This document shows, in pieces, positions 17,906 through 26,564 of a stretch of DNA of 64,000 nt. Numbering within the stretch: position 1 is the stretch's first letter; each line of letters starts with the position of its first letter. The stretch covers positions 1,426,001 to 1,490,000 of the forward strand of contig NZ_CP086253.1 of assembly GCF_003382565.3 (NCBI RefSeq), written 5' to 3'. Under the pieces are notes generated by a model, which worked only from the letters and a program-made list of their open reading frames with translations, was not told where the DNA came from and searched no databases. The stretch comes from Pectobacterium aquaticum. GTDB taxonomy: Bacteria; Pseudomonadota; Gammaproteobacteria; Enterobacterales; Enterobacteriaceae. The position numbers and the translations under genes are program-made.

Positions 17906-18343
17906 TTATTGCCTAGCCTGTGGGGAAATAAAAATATTAACGTCGCGGTTAAGCTGGCGCAGAGCTAACTCTATCGTTTCAACTTTTGATGAATGTTCAA
18001 CATCCAAAAGGCGATCAATTTGCGGACCTTTTTGGCCTAAGCGTCTGGCAAGTTCAGCTTTACGCGTTCCTGTTTCAATCATTGCATTATGTAATGCAGC
18101 CTTCATCGTCACTAATACTGGGATCGTGACAACGTGCTCTCCTGCTATTGGTGCGCTAGCGTAAGGAACTGGACGGCGTTCTTCAATTTCGATGGCTATG
18201 GCGGTAACAATTCCGTCAACAGATTCCAGAAGGGCTGAGTCAACGGAGTCACCAACCGAATTCATTAATGGCAAATCGCGGCAAGAAACCACGTATTGTC
18301 CGGTTGCTTCGTCGAGTTCCAGTTTTACGGGATAGTTGAACAT
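17906..18343 (-). CDS. hicB: HicB-family antitoxin
   Basis: A 145-residue HicB antitoxin. The N-terminal partial RNase-H-like domain (MFNYPVKLELDEATGQYVVSCRDLP) neutralises the toxin. A C-terminal XRE-type HTH (MIETGTRKAELARRLGQKGPQIDRLLD) binds DNA for autoregulation. The start has GAGG seven bases upstream. Its toxin partner is encoded upstream on the same strand, but 164 bp away rather than adjacent, so hicB may have its own promoter in that gap. Confidence 0.88.
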   Translation of the reverse strand: MFNYPVKLELDEATGQYVVSCRDLPLMNSVGDSVDSALLESVDGIVTAIAIEIEERRPVPYASAPIAGEHVVTIPVLVTMKAALHNAMIETGTRKAELARRLGQKGPQIDRLLDVEHSSKVETIELALRQLNRDVNIFISPQARQ

Positions 18344-18507
18344 ACTTTTACCTCTAAATGGGGTTTCCCCCGATGTAACGAGAATCGCACTTACATAGAT
18401 TATAGTGGTATCGACTTAATCATATTAGTGGTTCTTCTAACCAATTCGCTGAATTTACAGAAATTTTGGTATATGAGATAGCCAAATTGGCTGGTAAGCC
18501 TTAAGTA

Positions 18508-18690
18508 TCATAGCCCCAAATCTTTCATGATTTTCTTACGAAGAGGCTCAGGTATTTCTTTTGCGCCATGAAAAGGCAAAACGGATGCTTTTCCGTTTAA
18601 TTTAACTTTAAGGTGACTTCCACCTCCTGATGCTTTAGTCAATTCTGCTCCTTGTTGCAGAAGCCAGCGTCTGAATTCAGAATATTTCAT
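18508..18690 (-). CDS. hicA: HicA-family mRNA interferase toxin
   Basis: A 60-residue HicA toxin of the double-stranded RNA-binding fold. The catalytic His is in GGGSHLKVKLNG and the usual tail PLRKKIMKDLGL is present. MKYSEFRRWLLQQG at 18690 is the family start; an ATG five codons upstream is less likely. It cleaves mRNA when free of HicB. It forms a hicA-hicB order with an unusually long spacer. Confidence 0.88.
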   Translation of the reverse strand: MKYSEFRRWLLQQGAELTKASGGGSHLKVKLNGKASVLPFHGAKEIPEPLRKKIMKDLGL

Positions 18691-18805
18691 TTGGCATCCC
18701 GCCACGTTGCTCAGTTTTTACCCTATAACCACACTAACTTATTTGTATAAAATGACAACTTATATGTTAACTAATGAATCATTAATGTTAAATCTAGCCC
18801 TTTTA

Positions 18806-20287
18806 TCAAGGCAGCAGGAACAGCGTTGCCAGTCCTAGGAAGATAAAGAAGCCGCCAGTATCGGTAATGGCCGTAATCATTACGCTGGAGCCGATGGCCG
18901 GGTCGCGGCCGAATTTCATCATGACCAACGGGATAGTGACGCCCATTAGCGCGGCGAGCAGCAAGTTCAGCAGAATCGCCAGCATCATCACGCCACCCAT
19001 CGCGGCGTTACCATAGAGCAGGAAGGTCACCACGCCCATAATCGTGCCCCATATCACGCCGTTTACCAGCGCAACGCCTAATTCTTTCAGCAGTAGGTAC
19101 GTTTTTTTGCCATGTTCAAGCTGATGCAACGCCAGTGCGCGCACAATCATGGTGATCGTCTGGTTACCCGTATTTCCGCCGATGCCGGCGACAATCGGCA
19201 TGAGCGTCGCCAACGCCACCAAATGGGATAACGTGTGCTCAAACAGGCCGATGACCCGCGAGGCGATGAGTGCCGTACACAGATTGATGGCCAGCCACGC
19301 CCAGCGATTGCGAAATGATTTATACACCGGCGCGTAAACGTCTTCAGAAGACGTTAAGCCCCCCGAACGCCGCAGATTGCTGTCGCTTTCTCGATTCACG
19401 ACGTCGAGGATATCCTCAATCGTCAGGCGTCCCATGAGTTTCCCTTTGCTATCAACCACGGCGCTGGAAATTAAATCGTAACGCTCAAAAGCCCCTGCGG
19501 CGTCTTCAACTTTATCTTCAGGCTGGAACCGCAACGGCTGATCGTCCATGACGTCAGTAACCAGAGCATGAGGCGAATGAAGCAGAATGTTGGCCAGCGA
19601 TAGCTCACCGATCAGCGTGTTTTTGCGATCGGTAACAAACAGCTTATCGGTGGAATTGGGGATCTTTTTGCGATAGCGCAGATAGCGCTGTACGGCCGCG
19701 AGCGTGACATCAGCGCGCACGGTGATGAGTTTGAAATCCATCATGTGGCCGAGGCAGTCTTCATCATAATTGATGGCGGCGCGTAGCTGTGCGCGCTGCT
19801 TGGGCTCAAGCGAAGTCAGTATCCTGCCTAGCAGATGACGGGGGACGAGGCGAGACAGCTGAGCCTGTTCATCAACATCCAGTATCCGAACCGCTCTCAG
19901 GATTTCTTTGTCCTGCATATCGCCGATCAGATCGTCAGAAATGCTGTCAGAGGCCTCAATCAACACGCGGCCGCGCTTCTCTATAGGGATCAGTCGCCAG
20001 AGCGCCAGCCGTTCATCCTGCGGTAAAGATTCCAGCAAGTCGGCAAGGTCAGCGGCATGCAGCCCGATGATGAGCTCGCTGATTTCTGCGGTTTGATCGA
20101 TCAGGATGCTTTTTTCACGCAGCCTGATGTTGTTATTTAATGCCGCGTTGTCGCCTGACGCCGTCTCATCACGTTCCGTAACGCGCGGTTGCCGGTTGAT
20201 AATGTCTTCAACCAGTTCTTTGTTTTCCAACAGCAGAAGGGAGATCTGGCGGCGGAGGTCGGTAAGTTTTTTTACACTCGACATCAT
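18806..20287 (-). CDS. mgtE: Magnesium transporter MgtE
   Basis: A 493-residue MgtE channel. An N-terminal superhelical domain (ISELIIGLHAADLADLLESLPQDERLALWRLI) is followed by a CBS pair (residues ~150-285, including DVMDDQPLRFQPEDKVEDAAGAFERYD and LMGRLTIEDILDVV). The C-terminal pore domain has five helices, including VAGIGGNTGNQTITMIVRALA and ITDTGGFFIFLGLATLF. The CBS/N domains sense cytosolic Mg2+. Two consecutive ATGs exist at the start and the ribosome site is weak. It is divergent from ohrR across 216 bp with no clear riboswitch recognised. Confidence 0.93.
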   Translation of the reverse strand: MMSSVKKLTDLRRQISLLLLENKELVEDIINRQPRVTERDETASGDNAALNNNIRLREKSILIDQTAEISELIIGLHAADLADLLESLPQDERLALWRLIPIEKRGRVLIEASDSISDDLIGDMQDKEILRAVRILDVDEQAQLSRLVPRHLLGRILTSLEPKQRAQLRAAINYDEDCLGHMMDFKLITVRADVTLAAVQRYLRYRKKIPNSTDKLFVTDRKNTLIGELSLANILLHSPHALVTDVMDDQPLRFQPEDKVEDAAGAFERYDLISSAVVDSKGKLMGRLTIEDILDVVNRESDSNLRRSGGLTSSEDVYAPVYKSFRNRWAWLAINLCTALIASRVIGLFEHTLSHLVALATLMPIVAGIGGNTGNQTITMIVRALALHQLEHGKKTYLLLKELGVALVNGVIWGTIMGVVTFLLYGNAAMGGVMMLAILLNLLLAALMGVTIPLVMMKFGRDPAIGSSVMITAITDTGGFFIFLGLATLFLLP

Positions 20288-20503
20288 GTTTCATGCTCGA
20301 TCTGTTTTTATCTGTGTTTTATTAAACGTAGCGCAAAATCAGTAGATTAAGAATAGGATTACTGACGAATCGCCGTTTGAACGGTGTGCGATAGTGTACC
20401 CAGACGTATTTTTTATGAAAAAAATTATCTAACGGATTATTAAATCGCTTGCTACTTAGTTTTTGACGATATAGAGTCCGTTCCAGAAACGTAACCGGTA
20501 CCG

Positions 20504-20953
20504 ATGGCAGAGACGATGAACGACAACGCTTACAAACTGGATGGACAACTGTGCTTCGCACTGTATTCAGCTAATCTGGCGATGAATAAACTGTATCGTC
20601 GTTTGCTGTCTGAACTGAATCTGACCTATCCCCAATATCTGGTGATGCTGGTGCTGTGGGAGCGTGATGGTTTGACGGTGTCTGAGTTGGGTGAGCGTCT
20701 GTATCTCGATTCTGCTACGCTAACGCCGTTGCTCAAGCGGTTACAAAGCGCAGGCTTAGTGGTTCGTAACCGAGGAACAGAAGATGAGCGTCAGGTGCTG
20801 GTCGGGTTAACCGAAGCAGGGCGAGCACTTCAGCAGCAGGCACGAGCGATTCCTGAAAGCGTGTTTTGCGCGACGGAATGCCACCTTGACCAGTTGCAGA
20901 CGATCAAAAAAGATTTAGAGACGCTGCGTAAGAATCTGATTGGGCATCTTTGA
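20504..20953 (+). CDS. ohrR: OhrR-type MarR-family organic peroxide sensor
   Basis: A 149-residue MarR-family regulator. The redox Cys that defines OhrR lies near the N-terminus in LDGQLCFALYSANLAMNKLYR. It has a winged helix (LTVSELGERLYLDSATLTPLLKRLQSAGLVVRNR) with the beta-wing GTEDERQVLVGLT. Organic hydroperoxides would oxidise the Cys and release repression of ohr, which lies 187 bp downstream. ATG 20504 is listed; ATG 20516 (MNDNAYKLDGQL) is an alternative. Confidence 0.9.
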   Translation: MAETMNDNAYKLDGQLCFALYSANLAMNKLYRRLLSELNLTYPQYLVMLVLWERDGLTVSELGERLYLDSATLTPLLKRLQSAGLVVRNRGTEDERQVLVGLTEAGRALQQQARAIPESVFCATECHLDQLQTIKKDLETLRKNLIGHL

Positions 20954-21009
20954 AGATACTCGCGGTTGCCTTGTGCATCCGCAGTCCGTCAGACAGCGTT
21001 ATATTTGTT

Positions 21010-21056
21010 AAGTAGTATGTTTTTACGTGGTTTTATTTATGTATATAAGTAGTATG
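21010..21056 (+). promoter_or_regulatory. ohr promoter region with direct decamer repeats AAGTAGTATG
   Basis: AAGTAGTATG occurs at 21010-21019 and 21047-21056 in an AT-rich stretch between ohrR and ohr. This is a plausible OhrR operator region; the assignment is by position. Confidence 0.45.
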
Positions 21057-21140
21057 CGATTTAATTTTTCGCTATGTAATTGAAGCCTAGGCGGCGTAGA
21101 GACCGCCTTAGGCCATACCCTAACTATCTGGAGTCACATT

Positions 21141-21566
21141 ATGTCTATTGAAAAAGTATTATACGTTGCTCATGCTCAAGCTACTGGTGGTCGTGATGGT
21201 CGTGCGGTGTCTTCCGATAAAGCGGTTGATATTAAATTGACGACCCCACGTGAGCTGGGCGGTGCAGGCGCTGAAGGGACGAACCCAGAGCAACTGTTCG
21301 CTGCGGGCTATTCTGCCTGTTTCCTTGGCGCGATGAAGTTTGTCGGCGCGCGTGACAAAATCGCTGTCCCTGCTGATACCACGGTAAACGGTAGCGTAGG
21401 TATCGGTGCCATCCCGACAGGATTTGGTATCGAAGTCGAACTGAAAATTTCCCTGCCGGGCCTGGATCGCGCCGTGGCTGAAGATTTGGTGCAGAAAGCC
21501 CATATCGTTTGCCCATACTCCAATGCCACGCGTGGCAACATCGACGTGACCTTGACTATCGTCTAA
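21141..21566 (+). CDS. ohr: Organic hydroperoxide resistance peroxidase Ohr
   Basis: A 141-residue OsmC/Ohr-family thiol peroxidase that reduces organic hydroperoxides. The two active-site cysteines are C60 (GYSACFLGAMKF) and C124 (HIVCPYSNATRGN). The catalytic Arg region TGGRDGRA and the Glu in GTNPEQLFAAG are present. GGAG lies before the ATG. It is downstream of ohrR and followed by a strong terminator. Confidence 0.96.
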   Translation: MSIEKVLYVAHAQATGGRDGRAVSSDKAVDIKLTTPRELGGAGAEGTNPEQLFAAGYSACFLGAMKFVGARDKIAVPADTTVNGSVGIGAIPTGFGIEVELKISLPGLDRAVAEDLVQKAHIVCPYSNATRGNIDVTLTIV

Positions 21567-21629
21567 GCCCGGCTTGAAGCACGTTCATGATTGATGAACA
21601 CGATTGATTGATGAGCGTAATTGATTAAT

Positions 21630-21669
21630 AAAAACGGTGGCTGCGAAGATTCGCACTGCCGTTTTTTTA
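21630..21669 (+). terminator. Terminator of ohr
   Basis: The arms AAAAACGG and CCGTTTTT enclose an inner GCGA/TCGC stem; a run of seven T follows. Confidence 0.8.
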
Positions 21670-21670
21670 T

Positions 21671-21744
21671 GACGGATATCCTCGTCCGTCACCCTTCGGG
21701 CCGTTGCTGCGCAACGTTGAAAAACGCTCCCGACGTTTTTTTAT
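21671..21744. repeat. Three-hairpin intergenic element, stand-alone copy
   Basis: The order is GACGGA..TCCGTC, then the constant linker CACCCTTCGGG, then TTGC tgc GCAA, then AAAAACG ctcccga CGTTTTT. The same arrangement with different stems is inserted in the ERIC at 34819-35018. Confidence 0.65.
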
Positions 21745-21856
21745 TGGTACGGCATCATCTCAATAGGCAACGGGCGTGAATGACGGGCACGGGAATACGA
21801 AGGCAACAAAGCCTGATGAAGAAAAAAAAGAATATAAGGAACGGGTTGGCTAAGCG

Positions 21857-22072
21857 CTACTCTTTCTGATTGACGAGTACGTTGGCAGGAAGCCGTAATT
21901 GTTCAGCACGCTGCTGCTGCTTGTCTTGGTGATGACCAAACGCAGTGATGGTGGAGTAGGCAAAACGGCCTAAAAGAATAATGAAGCTGATGAGCAAAAC
22001 GGCACGGGCGATCCGAGAGCCACTTCGTTGCGGGCGTATCGATAATCGTCGTTTGTGGGTAAGCGTGGACAT
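21857..22072 (-). CDS. YfgG-like small membrane protein (DUF2633)
   Basis: A 71-residue protein with a basic N-terminus, one membrane helix (ARAVLLISFIILLGRFAYSTI) and a hydrophilic tail. The block RIARAVLLISFI..GRFAYS resembles E. coli YfgG (DUF2633), which also lies near ppx. It is probably an inner-membrane protein. In E. coli YfgG has been linked to metal stress; the role here is unknown. Confidence 0.7.
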   Translation of the reverse strand: MSTLTHKRRLSIRPQRSGSRIARAVLLISFIILLGRFAYSTITAFGHHQDKQQQRAEQLRLPANVLVNQKE

Positions 22073-22320
22073 TACCAGTTAATCCTCTGTGAAAGCGAAC
22101 ATTCGCTGTTGTTTATTTAGGCACAAGCAGTAGGGGAGGTCAATCGACCTCAGTGAAAAAGATGATGGTCGATCCGGTTTTCGCACGTTCGGTGCAAGGA
22201 GACAGGGAGGTATAAACCCGCGTGAAGAGAAAAGGGTATAAAAGGGATAAAGGGATAAAGGGAATCAGTAAAAAACCCGCTCAAACAAAAACGAATAAGC
22301 GGGTTGTGTGGTGCAAGGGA

Positions 22321-22509
22321 TTACGCCGTGGTATTGACGTTACGCCCAATCGCCGGATTTGCTGGCAGAGGGGGTAATGCCTGCAAAATACCAGCTGCAA
22401 CAGCTTCTTGGTTATCGAGCGCTTTTTTCATCACTAGTGTACTGGCCTCACTGCTGGTACGCATGTTGCTGAGATCGGTAGCGAGTGATGCAATCTGTGA
22501 TACATCCAT
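22321..22509 (-). CDS. YjfB-family putative motility protein
   Basis: A 62-residue protein starting MDVSQIASLATDLSNMRTSS with AAGGAG six bases upstream of the ATG at 22509. The pattern (DVSQIASLAT.LS..R....AS..VMKKALDNQEA.AAGILQALP) fits the YjfB family, annotated as a putative motility protein because some members lie near flagellar genes. There is no signal peptide. No flagellar genes are in this window, so the role is open. Confidence 0.7.
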   Translation of the reverse strand: MDVSQIASLATDLSNMRTSSEASTLVMKKALDNQEAVAAGILQALPPLPANPAIGRNVNTTA

Positions 22510-22739
22510 TTTACTCTCCTTAATACTGAGTTGGATTGATATCCGGCATGAAAGGAAACGCATCTTTCCGCCGAGGTTGCATGATGTTGGCGAAAATTCA
22601 CGCCAGCCATCATTTTGGTATCGGCCCCATCTCTGTAAACTTTATGTTAACCGGATCTCACCGGCCAGCCAAGTTACACCATTTCTCGCTACTTTACTGT
22701 TCGGCGTAGGCTCGATTTTCCACGTAACGTTTTCATCAA

Positions 22740-24275
22740 TCAGGCTTTCTCTTCCTCAATCATCAGCTTCCAACCGGTGACGTCCTGCCAATATTCTTGT
22801 TCCCGTTCCAAATCCAGCTGTACCAGCGTGTTATTGGTAAAGAAGTCACGGGGGAACGTCAGCGTCCAGTAGTTATCATCGGTATGCAGCCGTAACGATT
22901 CCGGCGTTGTCGTTGCCTGACGCTGGTTATTCAACAGCGTGGCAAGGCGCAAGAGCTGCATCATGGGCAAATACTGTTTCTTTTTGAACAGGTTCAACCG
23001 CGGCAACTCTTCCAACTTGATCACTTTACGGTGCAATCGCACGATTAGGGACAGCACAAGCTGCTGTTCCTGATTGAAACCGGGCAGGTTGGTGTTTTGC
23101 AGAATGTAAGCGGAATGGCGATGCATGCCGCTATGGTTAATGCCCAATCCAACTTCATGCAGCATGGAAGCCCAGTTCAAAATAGCCTCAAGCTGTGGAT
23201 GCACCAGATTAGGATTTTGCTCTGCCCATTGCGCATAAAGCTGCTGCGTGGTTTCCCGCACGCGTCGCGCCTGCTCACGGTCGATATTGTAATGGGTCGC
23301 CAGGCTCTGCGCGGTACGGATACGAATATCCTGGTGGCGGAATCGACCTTCCATTTCGTACAGCACGCCTTCGCGCAATGCGCCATCGGACAGGCGTAGT
23401 TCTTTGATCGCCAGCGCATCGAAAATACCGCACAGAATAGCCAGACCGGGCACCAGCACCGACTGACGGTCTTCGGACAGACCCGGCAGACTCAGCGCTT
23501 TGAAGTGCTTAAACTGCAAGATCTGCGTGCGTAGCATTTCCAGTCGCTCGGGCGTAATCAGGCCGTCTTTCTCTCCCATCTCCACCAGAATTTCATGCGT
23601 GGCTTTGATCGTTCCAGACGCACCGAGGGCGAATTTCCAGCCGTATATGCGGTATTCCCAGGACAGCGTCTCCAGCTTTTGCGCTGCGGCCAGCCGAGCG
23701 CGCTTGAAGTTGGCTTCGCTAATTTCACCATTCGGGAAAAACTGCTGGGCGAAGCTGACGCACCCCATACGACGGCTTTCCACCAGCATTGGCTCGAAAT
23801 CTTCACCGATAACCAGCTCTGTAGAACCGCCGCCGATATCGATGACCAGCTTGCGGCCTTTTTCCGGCTGCGTATGTTCCACACCCATAAAAATCAGACG
23901 GGCTTCTTCATGGCCGGAAATGATCTCTATCGGATAGGGAATGATATCCGCCGCGCGGCGCAAAAATTCCTGCGCGTTAGCTGCCTGACGCAGCGCGTGC
24001 GTTCCGACGATGGACACGTTCATGGCTGGGAAGCCTTGCAGGCGTTCAGCAAACAGCGCCAGACAGTTCAGGCCGCGTTGAATCGCTTCTTCGCTGAGCA
24101 TGTTTTTGCTGTCCAGCCCGTCGGCCAGATGCACCCGCTGTTTTAAACGTCCCAATACCTGAAGCGCACCGTTTACCACGCGTGCGATCACCATGTGAAA
24201 ACTATTGGAGCCCAGGTCGATAGCCGCGAACTCTTGCGGCTTTATCTCGGTTTTTTCATTGTTCGTTAACGGCAT
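22740..24275 (-). CDS. ppx: Exopolyphosphatase Ppx
   Basis: A 511-residue Ppx/GppA-family enzyme that releases phosphate from polyphosphate chain ends. The actin-like ATPase core has FAAIDLGSNSFHMVIARV (phosphate 1) and VIDIGGGSTELVIGE (phosphate 2), with the catalytic Glu in VGTHALRQAANAQEFL. A C-terminal HD-type helical domain follows. Its ATG overlaps the ppk stop (TAATG), indicating translational coupling in a ppk-ppx operon. Confidence 0.96.
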   Translation of the reverse strand: MPLTNNEKTEIKPQEFAAIDLGSNSFHMVIARVVNGALQVLGRLKQRVHLADGLDSKNMLSEEAIQRGLNCLALFAERLQGFPAMNVSIVGTHALRQAANAQEFLRRAADIIPYPIEIISGHEEARLIFMGVEHTQPEKGRKLVIDIGGGSTELVIGEDFEPMLVESRRMGCVSFAQQFFPNGEISEANFKRARLAAAQKLETLSWEYRIYGWKFALGASGTIKATHEILVEMGEKDGLITPERLEMLRTQILQFKHFKALSLPGLSEDRQSVLVPGLAILCGIFDALAIKELRLSDGALREGVLYEMEGRFRHQDIRIRTAQSLATHYNIDREQARRVRETTQQLYAQWAEQNPNLVHPQLEAILNWASMLHEVGLGINHSGMHRHSAYILQNTNLPGFNQEQQLVLSLIVRLHRKVIKLEELPRLNLFKKKQYLPMMQLLRLATLLNNQRQATTTPESLRLHTDDNYWTLTFPRDFFTNNTLVQLDLEREQEYWQDVTGWKLMIEEEKA

Positions 24276-26347
24276 TATTCAGGCTTATCTCCAGGTTGCT
24301 CCAACGCCTTGATGTAGTCGTAAATGGCATTTTGCGCGCGTACTTTACGCTTGTTGCCGCGTGAGACATAGCGGTTGCTCGATTCTTTATCAATGACACG
24401 GGCTTTCACCGTATCGCTGAACAGAATATCCAACGTCTCCAGCACGCGGTTTTTCAAAATGGGATCCAGAATTTCCACTGCGACTTCAATGCGATAATCA
24501 ATATTGCGTGTCATCCAGTCTGCGGAAGAGAGGTAGACTTTCTTGTCCCCGCCGTTGTTGAAGACATACACCCGATCGTGTTCCAGATAGCGGTCAAGAA
24601 TACTGATGACCTGAATATTTTCGCTGATCCCTGGTAAATTAGGGATCAGCGAACACATGCCGCGTACCAGCAGATTAATTTTCACGCCCGCAGCGGAAGC
24701 CTTATACAGCTTTTCCGCCAGCCCTTTATCCACCAGATTATTTACCTTAAGCGTAATGCCTGCATCACGATCCGCCAGCGCGTTTTCGATCTCGGTATCG
24801 ATCAGTTGGTAAAGCTTGTCGCGGGAGTTTTGCGGTGACACCAGCAGGTGCTCGAAGCTGACTGGGCGGTAGGGGTTTTCAATGAAGTTGAAGACGCGAC
24901 GGACTTCGTTGGTAATACGTTCGTCGGCAGTTAACAGCGAGTAATCCGTATACAGGCGGGCAGTTTTCTCGTTGAAGTTACCGGTGCCGATGTGCGCGTA
25001 ACGCACGATGTTTTCCCCTTCGCGGCGGGAAATCAGGAACAGTTTGGCGTGAATCTTCAGCCCAGGCACCGAGAAAATGACGTGCACGCCAGCTTCCGTC
25101 AGGCGCTTAGCCCAATGGATGTTTGCCTCTTCGTCAAAACGTGCCTGTAGCTCGACCACGACCGTCACTTTCTTACCGTTGTGCGCCGCATGGATCATTG
25201 AGGTAATGATGCGTGAGTCTTTGGCGACACGGTAAATATTGATTTTGATGGACAGCACATTAGGGTCGAAAGAGGCTTGTCGCAGCAGTTCCAATACGTG
25301 CTCGAAGGTGTGGTACGGGTAATAGAGCAGAACGTCGCGCTCACGGATCGCATCAAACCCATTGCGAAAATGGTTGAATCCGGTGTGCCGCAGGCGGGGC
25401 AAGGGCTTGTTGACCAGATTGGCGCGTCCGACGTTCGGGAAAGAAATAAAGTCTTTGAAATTATGATAACGCCCGCCGGGGATAACGGAGTCAAAAGAAG
25501 AGATCCCCAGTTTCTCCTGTAGCATCGCAACCATGGCGTCCGGCATGTCGCGCTGATACACAAATCTTACCGGCTCGGCGGTTAAGCGCTGCTTCAGGCT
25601 GGAAGACATCAATTCCAACAGGCTGGATTCCATTTCCGTCACCAGATCGTATTCTGCATCGCGCGTCATCTTCATGGAGTACGCGTTCAGCGCATCGTAA
25701 TCAAAGAAGCCCTTGAAGATATCATCCAGACAGTAACGCAGAATGTTATCGATGAGGATCATGGTCTTACGGCGGCGCGGCGCTTCCGCTGGCAGGTTGA
25801 CGAAGCGCGGTATTTTATCCGAAGGAATTTCCAGCAGGGCATAACTGATTTCATCGCCACGAATAATTTCGACGGCAAGATAGGTATAGTTATCCTTCAG
25901 GAACTCCACCAGATTGGTTTCGTTAAAGATGAGTATTGGCGTGATGTGCGGGCGCAGATATTGCCGGAAGTAGTCCCTCAGCCACTCTTGCTGATTAGGG
26001 GAAACCTGACGCTCATTGACCAGAAAAATCTGGTTACGCGCCATCTCCAGCAGCAGTTCGTTGTACAAACTATCGAAAATTTGATCGGTTTTTAGTACGC
26101 GCGCCTGAATTTTACCTAAAAGGTGTCGCAGATTGCCGTCCAGACCTTGTTCTTCGTTAATCAGAATGCGTCTTTTCAAATCGGCAAAACGGACTTTATA
26201 AAATTCATCAAGGTTGCTGGAGTAAATGCCAAGAAAGCGCATGCGTTCGATTAACGGATTGCTTTTATCTGCTGCTTCCTGAAGTACTCGTTCATTAAAG
26301 GATAACCAACTTAATTCTTTCTCTATGTAGAGTTTGTCCTGACCCAT
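24275..26347 (-). CDS. ppk1: Polyphosphate kinase Ppk1
   Basis: A 690-residue PPK1 that polymerises the ATP gamma-phosphate into polyphosphate. It begins MGQDKLYIEKELSWLSFNERVLQEAA, the standard enterobacterial start. GGAG lies upstream of this ATG; an ATG 13 codons earlier exists but lacks support. The autophosphorylated His lies in LKIHAKLFLISRREGENIV and the second HKD-like site near NEKTARLYTDYSLL. It is divergent from the Pst-type transporter and forms an operon with ppx, a phosphate-storage neighbourhood. Confidence 0.96.
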   Translation of the reverse strand: MGQDKLYIEKELSWLSFNERVLQEAADKSNPLIERMRFLGIYSSNLDEFYKVRFADLKRRILINEEQGLDGNLRHLLGKIQARVLKTDQIFDSLYNELLLEMARNQIFLVNERQVSPNQQEWLRDYFRQYLRPHITPILIFNETNLVEFLKDNYTYLAVEIIRGDEISYALLEIPSDKIPRFVNLPAEAPRRRKTMILIDNILRYCLDDIFKGFFDYDALNAYSMKMTRDAEYDLVTEMESSLLELMSSSLKQRLTAEPVRFVYQRDMPDAMVAMLQEKLGISSFDSVIPGGRYHNFKDFISFPNVGRANLVNKPLPRLRHTGFNHFRNGFDAIRERDVLLYYPYHTFEHVLELLRQASFDPNVLSIKINIYRVAKDSRIITSMIHAAHNGKKVTVVVELQARFDEEANIHWAKRLTEAGVHVIFSVPGLKIHAKLFLISRREGENIVRYAHIGTGNFNEKTARLYTDYSLLTADERITNEVRRVFNFIENPYRPVSFEHLLVSPQNSRDKLYQLIDTEIENALADRDAGITLKVNNLVDKGLAEKLYKASAAGVKINLLVRGMCSLIPNLPGISENIQVISILDRYLEHDRVYVFNNGGDKKVYLSSADWMTRNIDYRIEVAVEILDPILKNRVLETLDILFSDTVKARVIDKESSNRYVSRGNKRKVRAQNAIYDYIKALEQPGDKPE

Positions 26348-26564
26348 TGTCACTCCGCTCAACTCATGTACTGAAGGTTCATCCAATATTCATACCCTTC
26401 CTCTGTGGGTATAGGGTACAACAACATTATGGCGTGTTGATGACGATAAAATCTAATTCATAGACAGACTTACCATTGTCATATTATGGGCGTAAAGGCA
26501 ACATATGCTACCCGCAATACGTTAGCAACACGACTCTGGCGGCTTCACTCTAACGGCGAGAATA

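Noticed and set aside
26348..26564. Possible Pho box between ppk and the Pst-type operon
   Set aside because: Only one half (TTGTCAT) resembles the consensus; the second half does not fit, so no site is claimed.
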